Both the position numbers and the translations under genes were made by a program. The notes under the pieces are model-generated. The model did no database searches and had not been told where the DNA came from. It saw nothing but the letters and a program-made list of their open reading frames with translations. Below are positions 24,301 through 32,910 of a stretch of 64,000 nucleotides of DNA, one piece after another; position 1 is the first letter of the stretch, and the number at the start of each line of letters is the position of its first letter. Location of the stretch: the NCBI GenBank assembly GCA_941918925.1, contig OW799237.1, positions 112,386,515 to 112,450,514 of the forward strand. Reading direction: 5' to 3'. The DNA comes from Phyto melanocephala (taxonomy: Eukaryota; Arthropoda; Insecta; Diptera; Rhinophoridae).

Positions 24301-26682
24301 AAGGCAATGGGAAAATAAATATACCTTCATTTTTTAGTGCAGGGTAAAATGTTTGAATTAACTGGGTACGTGACAAAATTTAAAAAAATAAATATAATTA
24401 TGTAAACACAGTAAATACTAAGTAATCAATAAATATTAAAACAAATAATACAATAAACTGTATATACAGGGAATAACCACCATAATAAGAACGTTTAAGA
24501 AAATAAAAAAACGAATTCTATATGATATAAATTTAAATAAAAAATATGTATTTAAAAAAATAATTAATAAAAATTTATTATTCATTTTATTAATTTAAAA
24601 ATAAATTTTGAAAAATAATTTGAGAAAATGATAGATTTTGTGAGGAAATTTTTTTTTTGTTGTGGCATCCCTGCTTAGGACGCCTTGCAAATTTATCAAT
24701 TAAAAATTTGTACAAAGAATAATATACTTAAGTCCATTTTAAAATTTAAAAAAATTATAACAATATGAAAATACGGCATGATATGGCACGTCTTGTGAAT
24801 GCAAATTATTTTTTTTTTTTTATTTTAAACTAGGAAATAAAAAATATTTATTTATATATGTATGTACATACACACGTTTTAGGTACTTATGCTGTGAAAA
24901 TATTTAATAATATGAGCATGAGAAAAAAACTTGTTCTCTGTGTATTCAGAAAGTTTCTTCTATGTATGAGGTAAAGGAAATAATCTTTAACATACAAACG
25001 AACAAACATTACTTGTTTAAAATATAAGCATAGCTGTGTGTTCATGTACATACATATAAAGTACTTATTATTAAAATAAAACTTACATATATGTTTCTAT
25101 TTTACTAAGTTTTAGTAGACTAAATTTGTAACAAATAAATTATTGTTTCTCGATTTCAGATGTCTTACTTGTATTCAACCTTTGCGCAGTTAGTGAGTGT
25201 CCACTGTAAAGCAACCACAGCAACTACTTACGTACCAGTTAACCAATGCAAACGTGATTTATTGAGCTATGGCTACGAAAAGCTGCAAAGCACTACGGAC
25301 GCTCAATTGGATGCATTTGATCCCTATCAAAGAGGTGCAAGTCAATTATGTAAGTCTTAAAGAATATATGGAAATAATATGGAAATATATTTAAAGGGAA
25401 ATAACCCTTAATAATTGTGATGGTCCACTCCGCTGTGCATAAGCTTGTCCAAAAATACCTATGTATATGTATTTCCTTAAAATGGAGTTTCACATTCCAC
25501 ATTACAATGTTATTCTAGTAAATCAATACTAATACCCACTTCTCTACACGCAAGCGAGTAGCTTATTTTGACGGAAGACTTAAATGTTTAGTACACAGGA
25601 TGTTGCATAAGTTAACATGCCTAAAACTCTTAAGATTTCTCAAAAAACCCTACAAAGGTTTATAAAATATATTTTCAAGGAAAATTTTATTTAAAAACGT
25701 TTAATAAACCTTGATTTATTCTTTTCTCGAAATTTTGTTGTAGATTTTCACTTTTTTGATTCTTTAAAGGGAAAAATGTTAATGGTTTTTTTTTTTGTAC
25801 ATTCAAAGTATTAATGTTTACTAAAAACTTATTCTCAACTCCTTCTCAATTACCATTGCTTCTAATTTAGCATCTGGTAATGCTAAGTATTTACTTCAAA
25901 AAAATCTTTCCATACAAGCAGAACGCTTGCCAATGTAAATAGAAATTTTAATCGACTTCGAATGTCGTAAAATAACCTCAGTTCTCACACTCTTGAAGAA
26001 ATATTATTATTTTAAGAAAAATGTTCCAAAACTTTATAAATATTTTTATAATACCTTATTCTCCTTTTTTTCAGTTTGGACCTCTATAATGAAAGATCAT
26101 CCCAGTTCGATTTTAGTAACAACACGTAAACCTTTGCCAACGCCACCAGCGACCTCAATTGTGATCATAAGCCATCAGGAGCCCAGTCCCACCAAAACTA
26201 AATCCATTGAAACCACTACATCAGAATCTTATTACCCAAAAAATCCCATGTTTGAGAGTAGTGAACGTAAACATCAATATGCCATGGACATGGATATAGC
26301 TTATGGTCTACCTAATATCGCTCATAATCCCCAGATAGATGTATTTGATACAACCGTTCATAAGACCTATTTGACGGGACCCTCGGTGGTGCGTGTCAAA
26401 CCAGATGGCTCACCCGTTGAAGAAGATCAATATAAAGTCACATCCAAGGATGATGATTTGGAAACATTTTCTTCGGTAACATTTGGTCGCGGTGATGACA
26501 TTAAACTCATTTCAAATCAGCAGAAACATCGTAAAATTGCCACTATCAATGCTTTGAAACAGCAATACTTAACCAATTTAGCTAGACAACAACAGGAATT
26601 ATTGCCGCCATATGAAGATGCAAGACATCGTCTACGCCGTCATCAACCAATTACCATCCCTTATAGCGGAATTCGTGTGTAA
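6367..26682 (+). CDS. Reg-5: Secreted protein of the rhythmically expressed gene 5 (Reg-5) family
   Basis: The CDS joins 6367-6501, 25160-25349 and 26075-26682 and gives about 310 aa. Exon 1 encodes a signal peptide: hydrophobic core VAKVLLVCCVFLSV, likely cleavage after SANA at residue 31. A motif SSIPIWEFLTRNEK follows and runs across the splice into MSYLYSTFAQLV. Donors GTGAGA and GTAAGT and acceptors TTTCAG|A and TTTCAG|T keep the frame (phases 0 and 1). Cysteines occur in CKATT and QCKRD. Exon 3 carries WTSIMKDHPSS, then a Pro/Thr-rich linker, and ends in a basic tail with IPYSGIRV. From memory, this order (IP.WEFL..., DPYQR, W.SIMKDHPS) matches Drosophila Reg-5, whose mRNA cycles in the head. 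Its biochemical role is unknown. The first intron is unusually large, about 18.7 kb. Confidence 0.68.
6909..7117 (+). mobile_element. hAT-like MITE, copy 1
   Basis: The terminal inverted repeats 'caaggcatattaattcatca' and its near complement '...gatgaataaatgtgccttg' bound 209 bp. Perfect 8-bp direct repeats 'ataaaatt' flank the element (6901-6908 and 7118-7125), the target-site length typical of the hAT superfamily. There is no transposase, so the element is non-autonomous. Related copies lie at 30809, 34875, 47646 and, degraded, about 32080. Confidence 0.75.
7126..9579. other. Intron 1 segment, AT-rich, nothing further recognised
   Basis: The segment holds homopolymer runs, and a 27-bp direct duplication near 8784-8838 ('ttttaataatttttagtata' plus 'atgttacaaa', twice). 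No gene or identifiable transposon was seen. Confidence 0.4.
9580..10225 (+). pseudogene. Decayed mariner-type transposase with an internal tandem duplication
   Basis: The plus strand shows family landmarks in order. 'GFSDEEYFLN' near 9600-9630 corresponds to the first catalytic Asp motif (FSDEAHF). 'CGF.AGGI' blocks lie at about 9688 and 9852. The 'LDK...DSATC' blocks at about 9795-9835 and 9965-10010 correspond to the second catalytic Asp region (QQDGATCHTA). 'WPPRSC' near 10078 is followed by 'PFDCFLFG'. The block from 'gcggttttca' to 'ggatagcgctacctgt' occurs twice in tandem, about 164 bp apart. Stops and frame changes are present throughout, so this is a dead copy. Confidence 0.6.
10226..12435. 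other. Intron 1 segment, AT-rich with minor repeats
   Basis: The segment contains TATG/CATA microsatellites (11028-11044 and 12166-12184). A fragment 'ttggcgtaactataccata...ggggagagcaatgcccccag' at 11391-11440 recurs in diverged form at 18829-18970 and 22973-23030. No coding feature is supported. Confidence 0.35.
12436..13200 (+). mobile_element. Helentron/DINE-like compound repeat, copy 2 (reference copy)
   Basis: The best-preserved copy starts 'acaagtaaaagcgctatatt' with palindrome attcggc-cgt-gccgaat (12454-12470) and 'acccttcac'. Next comes an A-rich tract of about 250 bp (12530-12787), then a tRNA-like box B/A segment read on the minus strand (12788-12846). The mini-me-like core (GTCY-type run, 'cgactcctctattcataagc', TA run) lies at 13048-13115. 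It closes with the hairpin 'accctt...gaagggtata' at 13173-13200. An open frame of 134 codons across this copy is not supported as a gene: it is the same repeat sequence as in other copies. Confidence 0.75.
13201..13977. other. Intron 1 segment, AT-rich, nothing recognised
   Basis: The open frames here (13510-13899 and its antisense) have no recognised motif. They look like chance frames. Confidence 0.35.
13978..14069. mobile_element. PIF/Harbinger-like fold-back MITE, copy 1
   Basis: The arms 'gggccatattcataaaaaat' and '...atttttatgaatacggccc' pair almost completely over 92 bp. The 3-bp direct repeats 'tat' flank it (13975-13977 and 14070-14072). GGGCC termini with 3-bp AT-rich duplications fit PIF/Harbinger elements. 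Relatives lie at 42473 and 33474. Confidence 0.65.
14070..14911. other. Intron 1 segment, AT-rich, nothing recognised
   Basis: The segment contains 'atgcatatgcatatacatat'-type microsatellite DNA (14500-14525) and homopolymer runs. No gene or named repeat was found. Confidence 0.35.
14914..15302. mobile_element. pogo/Tigger-like MITE
   Basis: The terminal repeats 'cagtagaaactcgattctt' and its complement 'aagaatcgagtttctactg' bound 389 bp. TA dinucleotides flank both ends (14912-14913 and 15303-15304). CAGTAGAA-type termini with a TA target are those of pogo/Tigger elements. The transposon relic at 61313 has similar ends. There is no transposase inside. Confidence 0.65.
15305..17410. other. 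Intron 1 segment, AT-rich, nothing recognised
   Basis: The minus-strand frame at 17194-17415 (ending in FESFSVKSKSAH) does not match a family I can name, and it runs into the inverted-repeat element beginning at about 17411. It may be a fragment of a DNA transposon. No other signal was seen. Confidence 0.3.
17411..17636. repeat. Inverted-repeat element (MITE), family unknown
   Basis: The left end 'acatatcgacccctgtttat' with 'tagcgagcgttttta' is mirrored at the right by 'gtaacatacgctaatttcgg' and 'gtcgatatgt'. The arms are imperfect over about 35 bp and bound about 225 bp without coding potential. A target duplication could not be fixed. Confidence 0.45.
17637..20176. other. Intron 1 segment, AT-rich with minor repeats
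   Basis: An inverted pair at about 18829-18970 ('gcattggcgtagttagaa' and the complement of a diverged version) belongs to the small 'ttggcgtaactagac' repeat also seen at 11391 and 22973. 'cagctgtgttcgaaaaaata' at about 20018 resembles Tc1-type termini, but no partner was found. A T-rich tract spans 19690-19745. Confidence 0.35.
20184..20767. mobile_element. Non-autonomous DNA transposon with TAAGRTGACCAACTAT ends
   Basis: The left end 'taagatgaccaactat' matches the reverse complement of the right end 'atagttggtcacctta'. The inner sequence also pairs ('aaaaagagtac' against 'gtactcttttt'). Flanking direct repeats 'tatctaac' / 'aatctaac' (20176-20183 and 20768-20775) differ at one base of eight. 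No transposase is present. The superfamily is uncertain; an 8-bp duplication would suit hAT or P. Confidence 0.6.
20776..23559. other. Intron 1 segment, AT-rich with repeat fragments
   Basis: At 21110-21215 there is a fragment of the insect-wide repeat ('gtagcctatgcgttaac', 'ccgttcagccgtttttgcaa', 'tagtaggat'). At 22973-23030 there is an inverted fragment of the 'ttggcgtaactagac' repeat. A GA run (22738-22747) and homopolymers are present. The remainder shows nothing recognisable. Confidence 0.4.
23560..23944. mobile_element. PIF/Harbinger-like MITE, second family
   Basis: The terminal repeats 'gggccaattcaaagt' and 'actttgaattggccc' are exact over 15 bp and bound 385 bp. The 3-bp duplication 'ata' flanks both ends (23557-23559 and 23945-23947). 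The interior holds two 'tctctctgagag' blocks and no transposase. GGGCC ends and a 3-bp target site fit PIF/Harbinger. Confidence 0.65.
23948..25159. other. Intron 1 3' segment, AT-rich, nothing recognised
   Basis: The segment contains a TTTG tetranucleotide run (about 24175-24197), poly-T tracts and the 3' splice site 'ctcgatttcag' just before 25160. No other feature was seen. Confidence 0.35.
25350..26074 (+). other. Intron 2 of the Reg-5-like gene (725 bp)
   Basis: The donor GTAAGT at 25350 follows codon 108 plus one base, and the acceptor 'ctcctttttttcag' ends at 26074. A plus-strand frame reads into exon 3 from 25993, but its first part is intron sequence. No repeat was identified. Confidence 0.6.
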
Positions 26683-27060
26683 TTTCATGTTCAAATTCGA
26701 AATATAGAAAAGTGTTCTTAAAATGTGCGGAGATTTAACTAAAAATTAATTCAGAATGGAAAATAGTTTGACAAATGTTTATTTTTTAATAATTTATCGT
26801 AGCTTTATTGCGCTTTGTTGTAAGTTTTAGTTTTTAAAATCTAATTATAGGAGTGTATGCGATTTTTTGTATGGTTGTTTAAGTGATTGTCTATGAATGT
26901 GTAAATTAATTTAATCTATTTAATTTTGTATTTCTTTAGTTATAACTCTAAGAATTTATATCATATTTTCGCTTTCTGCAAACTCATGGATTTATTTATT
27001 TTTTTGTTTAATAATTTTGTTATAAACAACTAAAACTTATTTAATAAACTTTTTTATTTA
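26683..27060 (+). other. 3' UTR of the Reg-5-like gene
   Basis: AT-rich sequence follows the TAA at 26680-26682. AATAAA at 27043-27048, in 'ttaataaactttttta', is a good polyadenylation signal about 360 bp after the stop. Earlier weak variants are possible. Confidence 0.45.
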
Positions 27061-27489
27061 TTGTATGCTTTAGTTAAAGTTTTTTATTTTACGAATTTAA
27101 ACGACATTCAGGAAACTTCTCGTGGCGAACTACTTCCACGATTTAATTTATTTAATAATTAATAAACACTGGGGCTTGATGGTGCTTTATCAGTTTAGCA
27201 AGAAGAAGAACAGTTAATAAAAAAATCATAGCTTTTTTTGCTTTAAACTTATACTGTTATTTCACTTATTATTTAATGGTTATTTGTTATTTTCAATGCT
27301 ATTGAATATAATGTTATGCTTGCGAAGATGTCATACTACTTTAGTTATCATAATTTTGTAAATCATACTATTTTTAAAGGACAATAATATCAAAAATAAT
27401 ATCATGAGAACTAACATTATAATTATTAAATTTAAAGAAACACTTAATTAATGTGAAAAAATGTGATAAACGATAAAACAATAAAAAAA
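27061..27489. other. Intergenic AT-rich DNA, no gene seen
   Basis: No coding, RNA or clear repeat signal was seen. Helentron-like repeats begin at about 27490. Confidence 0.35.
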
Positions 27490-28557
27490 ACAAACCGTGC
27501 CGAATCTGATAATACCCTTCACCATCATGTACATACATAGGTATAGTGACCACATCGTTTCTTACCCAAGATTTAATATTGTACGCCTTTTTTCTTTTTT
27601 ATTTCCAATACCGTTTTTGATTTTGAGCTTTTACATAGTTAATGTGTTCTACCACATTATCTGACTTTTTGTTTAGTGCGCCGTTTTGGGTTTTTACTTG
27701 TTACAGTTTACTGTATTGTACTATCCGAGACCTTTCGTTTGTTACCAATATTAAGGGGATTGAAGTGGGTACATTTTCTATTACTAGATTTGATTCATAT
27801 ATAAATTATTTGTACAGCATTTTGTTTTAGCGGCCATCTTGGATCTTAAATTTTTTTAGCATCTTATATTATAAGTATATGCTAGTCAAACCCTTTCTTT
27901 TGATACCTATGTTGTTCCTATTTGTTGTTTTTAAGTTGAAATAATCGATTTATATTTAGAAATTTTAGGAAAAACATTGACAATAATTTTTGATACTATG
28001 ATTTGTATTCTGGTGTCTTTAGCTTCTCCAAAAGTAAATTAGGAGCTTTTATAACTTTATATGATTTAAAAAATTTTATATAGTTTACAATTATGTTTGC
28101 ATATAACTTTGTCGATTAGTAACCGATTTGTCAAATTTTTTTTATGAATATCCTTAGAGGCATATTATACCTATAAATAGTAAATAGTAGCATGTCCATA
28201 AATTATCCTAGGGCTAAAAATGTTGTTATTTGTGGTAAAAACATGGGATAAACGGAGGCAGTCGTGTTTACTTGCTTATAACTTAGAAAGTTATGGGGAA
28301 ATTGTGCTTGATTTTTTTTAGCTATTTATTTCCGGATATTTGCAAAAGATTAATACCACAAACATATCTAGGTTACATGTGTGTGCTTCTAAAAGTTCAT
28401 TTCAACCAACACACGAACATACGGACATTACTTAATCGACTCCCCTAGTCAAGCTTTCAGAAAATATATAGTTTATGGGGTCGGATATAAATATCGTAGA
28501 AATTACAAACGGAATGACAATGCTATATGTACCCTTACACTCTCTGTGAAGGGTATA
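27490..28557 (+). mobile_element. Helentron/DINE-like repeat, copy 3
   Basis: The left end has lost part of the palindrome (only 'ccgtgccgaat' remains) before 'acccttcacc'. It shares its central section ('gacctttcgtttgttacc', 'gattgaagtgggtacatttt') with copies 1 and 5. The diverged mini-me-like core lies near 28400-28475. The closing hairpin is 'acccttacactctctgtgaagggtata' split at its loop (28530-28557). It has no A-rich block or tRNA-like block, so it represents a different subtype from copy 2. Confidence 0.6.
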
Positions 28558-28560
28558 AGG

Positions 28561-29074
28561 AGATAACGAGTACGTATAAATGTTTAAAAACAAAAAAAAA
28601 ATAAAATAAAAAAGAAAAATAAAAAAAATTAAAAAAAAAATTTAAAAATATTAAAAAAAAATAATAATAAAAATAATATATAAAATAAAAAAAAATTTTT
28701 TTTGACTCAGATGGGATTCTATGCCGCGTTCACTCTGACCAGTATACCACGTTTGTATGTATGTGTTGTATGTTGTTGTTGTGAAAAAACAAGGTGGTCG
28801 TGGTTTTTTGCTCATATCTCAGTTGTTTATGTACCGATGATTTTCAATACCGATCTACTCGCGAATATTTCTGATATTTTAATACCTCACCGGGGTCCAG
28901 GCGATGTCGGGGGGCTTAAAAAAGTTGATTTAAACAAACAAACGGTCAGACTGACAGAGCTTAGACTCCCCTATTCATAACCTTTCAGAAAATATATACT
29001 TTATGGGGTCGGAAATGAAAATTATAGAAATTTCACACGGAATCACAAACCTTTTGCACTGTGTGAAGGGTATA
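28561..29074 (+). mobile_element. Helentron/DINE-like compound repeat, copy 4, left end missing
   Basis: It directly abuts copy 3. It contains the A-rich tract (28590-28700), the tRNA-like segment on the minus strand (about 28703-28757), the mini-me-like core (about 28937-29005) and the closing 'gcactgtgtgaagggtata' end. The palindromic end is absent. A 92-codon open frame here is repeat sequence, not a gene. Confidence 0.6.
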
Positions 29075-29165
29075 AAAAATAACCCTTTATAAATTATAAG
29101 CTTAAAGGCACAATTACAAATTGAATTAATATGTTTTTTATTGTTTTAATTTTAAAAAATCGTAT

Positions 29166-29402
29166 CCTATCCTACTAATATAATATACATATGTGACTGG
29201 GTTTTTGCTACTTAATCACGCAAAAACAACTAGATAAAACTAAATGAATTCAAAGGAATTCATAAATATATATGTTTGTATGTTTATATGTTTTAAATCA
29301 CGCAAAAATTACTTTTTTATTAAAATTTACCACACAGATATTTAACAAACTGAATAATCACGTAGAACTTCGCAGACAAAGTCGCGGGCACAGGCAAGTG
29401 TT
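29166..29402 (-). repeat. Insect-wide short interspersed repeat, inverted copy
   Basis: The reverse complement begins with 'gcccgcgactttgtctgcga' (near 29400) and ends 'attagtaggatag' (near 29168). It has the same terminal blocks as the copy at 753-867. Internal 'aatcacgcaaaaa' blocks occur twice, which suggests an internal duplication. Confidence 0.45.
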
Positions 29403-30808
29403 TAAAAAACAATAAAAGATCAACTGCCGTATTCATAATAAATACATTTACTTATTGTTTAAATATTTTAAAGTAGAAATGGCTATTTGATTAATATACA
29501 TATATAAAAGGTAGTTACTATGAAAACTATATAGTATTTTTTAAGGGCATTTGTAGAAAAACAGATAGGTGAACTCGGAATGCCAGTAAATTTTTATAGA
29601 TCTTAATGTCAAACTCCATAGATATTTTGGATAGAGTTAGTAGAGGATATACACCTTTAACCAAAGAGTGATCGAGGTACACGTTACAAGGTACCCATAA
29701 CTAATCAGCTGATTGTTTTTTCTTTCAACTACCAAAGTCAAACTCTATAAAACATATGAATTTGCTATCAATCGTATATTATATGAAGTGTGACATTTAT
29801 AAGAGACAGAGAATACAACGATGTGTGTACCTTGATAAATGTACTCTGATCAGGTTTTTTTTTAAAGTTCCCAGCACTGTCTACAGTGAAGCATATGCAG
29901 CAAAACTGGAACAAAAAAACAGTTGATATAATCAATTCGCAGCGAGTGGTTGTGTTACAGAAGCCCGAGGTTTAAAGTTTTAAGTAAAAAGTGATAAATT
30001 TTATTAATTATTAAAGTCACTTACCTAAAATAAATTTGTGGTGCAAGAGTTAAATGGTAAATAAAGATTGTTTTAATTTCTAAGCTTTTAATGTGTGGAA
30101 AGCAAACCTTTAAAAGTCACTAACTCAAATGCAATTTTATTTTATGTATAAATGAAACGTTTTCATATATGTAGTATGTAAATGATTTGTATGTATGTAT
30201 ATGCATACAAATCTATTAAAAAAGCCGGTTCATATAGAAATATGTATATACTAAGATACATAAATATAATTATTACAATTTATTTGTTTTTATACTTACA
30301 GAATTTTGTATTTAAAGTGGAATACATTATATTTTAACAATTGGAAATTAAACTTTAAATTAATTATTACAGTAAATAAACATACATATGTATTTACGTT
30401 GTACTAATTATTTATAAAATAAATAGTTATCAAAAACATTTTATTGTATTCAAATGGTCTTTTATGTGTAGTTTATGCTGTTTGTTGAAAAACGTGTTAA
30501 ATTATCTAGAAATTTCACTTGCATATCTACATATGTACGTATGCATTTGTGTGTTCATTAAAACTAGAAGCCAACTAGTCAGCCAGGGTTTATTCAATTT
30601 AGAGCTTATGTAGCTGTAAAGTGTTATTAATAGCCCAGCTGATTAACATCACAGAAATCTTTGGGATGCGACTCCAAATTGGAAAAATTGTGTGATTGTT
30701 GCTAGTCTATCAATTGTAGGTATACGGCCTTATAGGCTCGATTGATTATTTGTTATCAATAAATAAATAAATAAGAAGAAAATTTAAAAAGGAAAATAAG
30801 GTTTTTAT
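29403..30808. other. Intergenic AT-rich DNA, nothing recognised
   Basis: The segment contains TATG microsatellites (for example 30186-30205) and 'gtaccttg'-type inverted bits near 29685 and 29830 that are too short to call. No gene is supported. Confidence 0.35.
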
Positions 30809-30985
30809 CAAGGCATATTTATTCATCAGGTACTCCTGATTCGTAAGCTGATTATTTTTTTCATCACTTATTTTAAATTTTAGCTGTCAAAATGCATCAA
30901 TAAAAAACTTATCTCTTTTTCTAATTTATTAAAAACAAAAAAATTCTCTCCGAACTGCAATTACCTGATGAATAAATATGCCTTG
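30809..30985 (-). mobile_element. hAT-like MITE, copy 2
   Basis: The ends 'caaggcatatttattcatca' and '...tgatgaataaatatgccttg' bound 177 bp, and perfect 8-bp duplications 'gtttttat' flank the element (30801-30808 and 30986-30993). The internal block 'ttctctccgaactgcaatta' shows that it is inverted relative to copy 1. Confidence 0.75.
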
Positions 30986-31154
30986 GTTTTTATCTTTGGA
31001 ATTTGGTAGCTGAAGTTTAGGCTTAAATCTAATTTATTGACGAAAATTTTAAAAATTACATAGGCCGGTAATAAAAAAAAGAGAAATTTCAAACTTTTAG
31101 TTTTCTAGTTATATACCTACCTACCTCTAAAGTTTATTTATACATACATATGCA

Positions 31155-32000
31155 GCGGTACCAACAGTTACACGGAGTCTCAATTAACCTCTGCAAAGCT
31201 TTTATTTATTTATTTATTGTCTATAGATTATAAATCCTTACAGACTAAAGTATGTAAAATAAAAAAACAAAATTAAGGTTATAGATAAAATAATATTCTA
31301 TACAATTCAACGATTTAAATATAAAATGATATTTCTTTTAACAATTTCTTTACTTTCATTAAGGCCAGTAAGGTGATAATAATTATTAAAGTTTAGACAT
31401 ATACGACGAAGAGGATCATTATTAGCATTGTTGAATCTATAGTATTTTAAGTTAATAAAACAGAAATTTCGGGTTGGTCTGGTTGGAACATTAAAAGATA
31501 TTTAACTTAGCAGGAATTCAGAGTCGATATCGCCTTGAATTAGGCCCAGCACAAAAGAAAAACTCAGCATTGAACGACGACTTTTTAAAGTTGGTAATTT
31601 TATAAGACAGAGTCTGCTTTCGTATGAAGGTAGTAAAAACGAATTCCATCCAAGGCTACGAAGACAAAATATTAAAAACTTCTTTTGTACAGACTCGATA
31701 CTATCAATATGAATATTATAGTAAGGATCCCAAATAATCGATCCGTATTCTAGAATAGGTCGAACTAACGATGAATATAATTGTTTCGTAATATAAGGAT
31801 CTAAAAATTCCTTGCACAACCTCTTCATAAATCCAAGTACACCATTTGCTTTGTTAACAATTAAAAAGAAGAATTTAAAAAGAATATTTTCGTCGTTCAG
31901 CTCCGACTTCCTATATGAAGGTATAGGTCGACTTACGGATTCTGAACCACCGTGGGATACCCCGGCTCTATGGTTTTAAAGCCTTGCCATTTAAATTAAA
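31155..32000 (-). repeat. Old interspersed repeat split by a non-LTR retrotransposon
   Basis: The two outer parts (31155-31198, containing 'tctcaattaacctctgcaaa', and about 31870-32000, containing 'gttcagctccgacttcctat' and 'ccttgccatttaaa') are joined without interruption, in the opposite orientation, at about 50920-51080. The intervening 31200-31858 is the inserted element. The identity of the host repeat is unknown. Confidence 0.6.
31200..31858 (-). pseudogene. 5'-truncated non-LTR retrotransposon, C-terminal end of ORF2
   Basis: The minus-strand frame begins within the element ('NKANGVLGFMKRLCKEF'), continues with 'YSSLVRPILEYGSIIWDPYY' and 'LPTLKSRRSMLSF', then meets one in-frame TAA at 31502-31504. 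It continues in the same frame to 'NDPLRRICLNFNNYYH' and a final TGA at 31307-31309. These motifs are typical of the region after the reverse transcriptase in jockey/I-type elements. The 3' end is a TAAA-type tail (31201-31222). A missing 5' part is usual for LINE insertions. It is dead by truncation and the stop. Confidence 0.65.
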
Positions 32001-32079
32001 ATATTTAAAATTAAAGATTATCTGCATAGACGACCTTCTGCCGGTCTTAAGGATTTTCTTCTCCTTGGTGTAACTGATT

Positions 32080-32165
32080 GGTAAACAAGATTTGTTTCGA
32101 AGTTTATAATAGATAAACAAAAAATTATCTGAGGATCAAGCCTACCTTATAAATAAATTTGCCGT
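32080..32165 (+). repeat. Degraded right end of a hAT-like MITE
   Basis: 'aattatctgaggatcaagcc' and 'taaataaatttgccgt' align with the right end of the MITE at 34875-35046 with several mismatches. The next repeat begins immediately afterwards, so the terminus has been cut or interrupted. Confidence 0.4.
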
Positions 32166-32910
32166 GCCACCCGCCACCAAAAAAATGGTGGGGGTATATT
32201 CATTTTGCCATTCCGTTTGTAACATATCGAATTATCCATTTTTTTATGACGATCTAGCTATGTCCATCCGTCTGTTGAAAGCATACATATATTTCTTATA
32301 TTTGTTTGGTATTGAAAATGGGCTAAATTGGAATATTAGGAATAGCGTTATAGCTCGTTATGCAAGAGTAGGTAAAAAACATGTTCTTTACACATCGAAT
32401 AAAATTCAATTTAATTATATTTCCTAAATAAATAAAAATATTTTCCCTTAAAATAGCTTTAATCTATGCATTACGAAAGGAGTTGTAGATCAAAATGTAC
32501 GAAAATTTATACCGCACAGTGTATTTTTCGGCATATTCAACTGACAAAAATAGGTGTAAGATTTTGAAATTTTGCAAACGTTGCTTTTTAGTCAAAAGTT
32601 TTGTACTTACTGAGAAAAAAATTTGGAAGAATAAAGAACTACTTCGACACGCCTACTTCAACGCCCACTTTCATTAAAAGACTAATTTTACGAAAATATT
32701 TTAATAGCATATCAAAGTTATGCAAATAAAGTGATACAGATTTTAGTGGAAAGAGATTATTTCATAGCGATTACTATTAATAGCAAAGTATTAACAGTAA
32801 AACAAAAAGAGAATATTCTACATAATAAATTTTGTGCTATAAAAGTACATAAAATTGGTGGTGGGTATAAAAAATTCGGCACAGCCCAATATAGTGCTCT
32901 TGTTTTTTTT
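32166..32910 (-). mobile_element. Helentron-like repeat, 'ccaccaaaaaaatggtgg' family, copy 1
   Basis: It begins with the hairpin 'ccaccaaaaaaatggtggg' and 'gtatattcattttgccattc'. It ends 'ggtggtgggtataaaaaatt' followed by palindrome attcggc-aca-gcccaat and 'atagtgctcttgttt'. The ends are organised like those of the copy at 48292-49010 but the interior differs. A longer copy lies at 44846-46893. The open frames inside (32164-32427, 32495-32677, 32731-32913) are repeat sequence. Confidence 0.6.

Larger units (their letters stand above)
6502..25159 (+). other. Giant first intron of the Reg-5-like gene (about 18.7 kb)
   Basis: It starts at donor GTGAGA after codon 45 and ends at 'ctcgatttcag' before 25160. 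It separates the signal-peptide exon from the rest of the protein. It contains the repeats listed separately (hAT-like MITE, mariner relic, Helentron-like copy, Harbinger-like and pogo-like MITEs) in AT-rich DNA. No nested gene could be supported. The open frames inside (for example 11845-12102 and 13510-13899) have low-complexity composition and no recognisable motif. Confidence 0.6.

Noticed and set aside
32164..32427. 87-codon frame beginning MPPATKKMVG
   Set aside because: It begins in the hairpin of a Helentron-like repeat and has no conserved domain.
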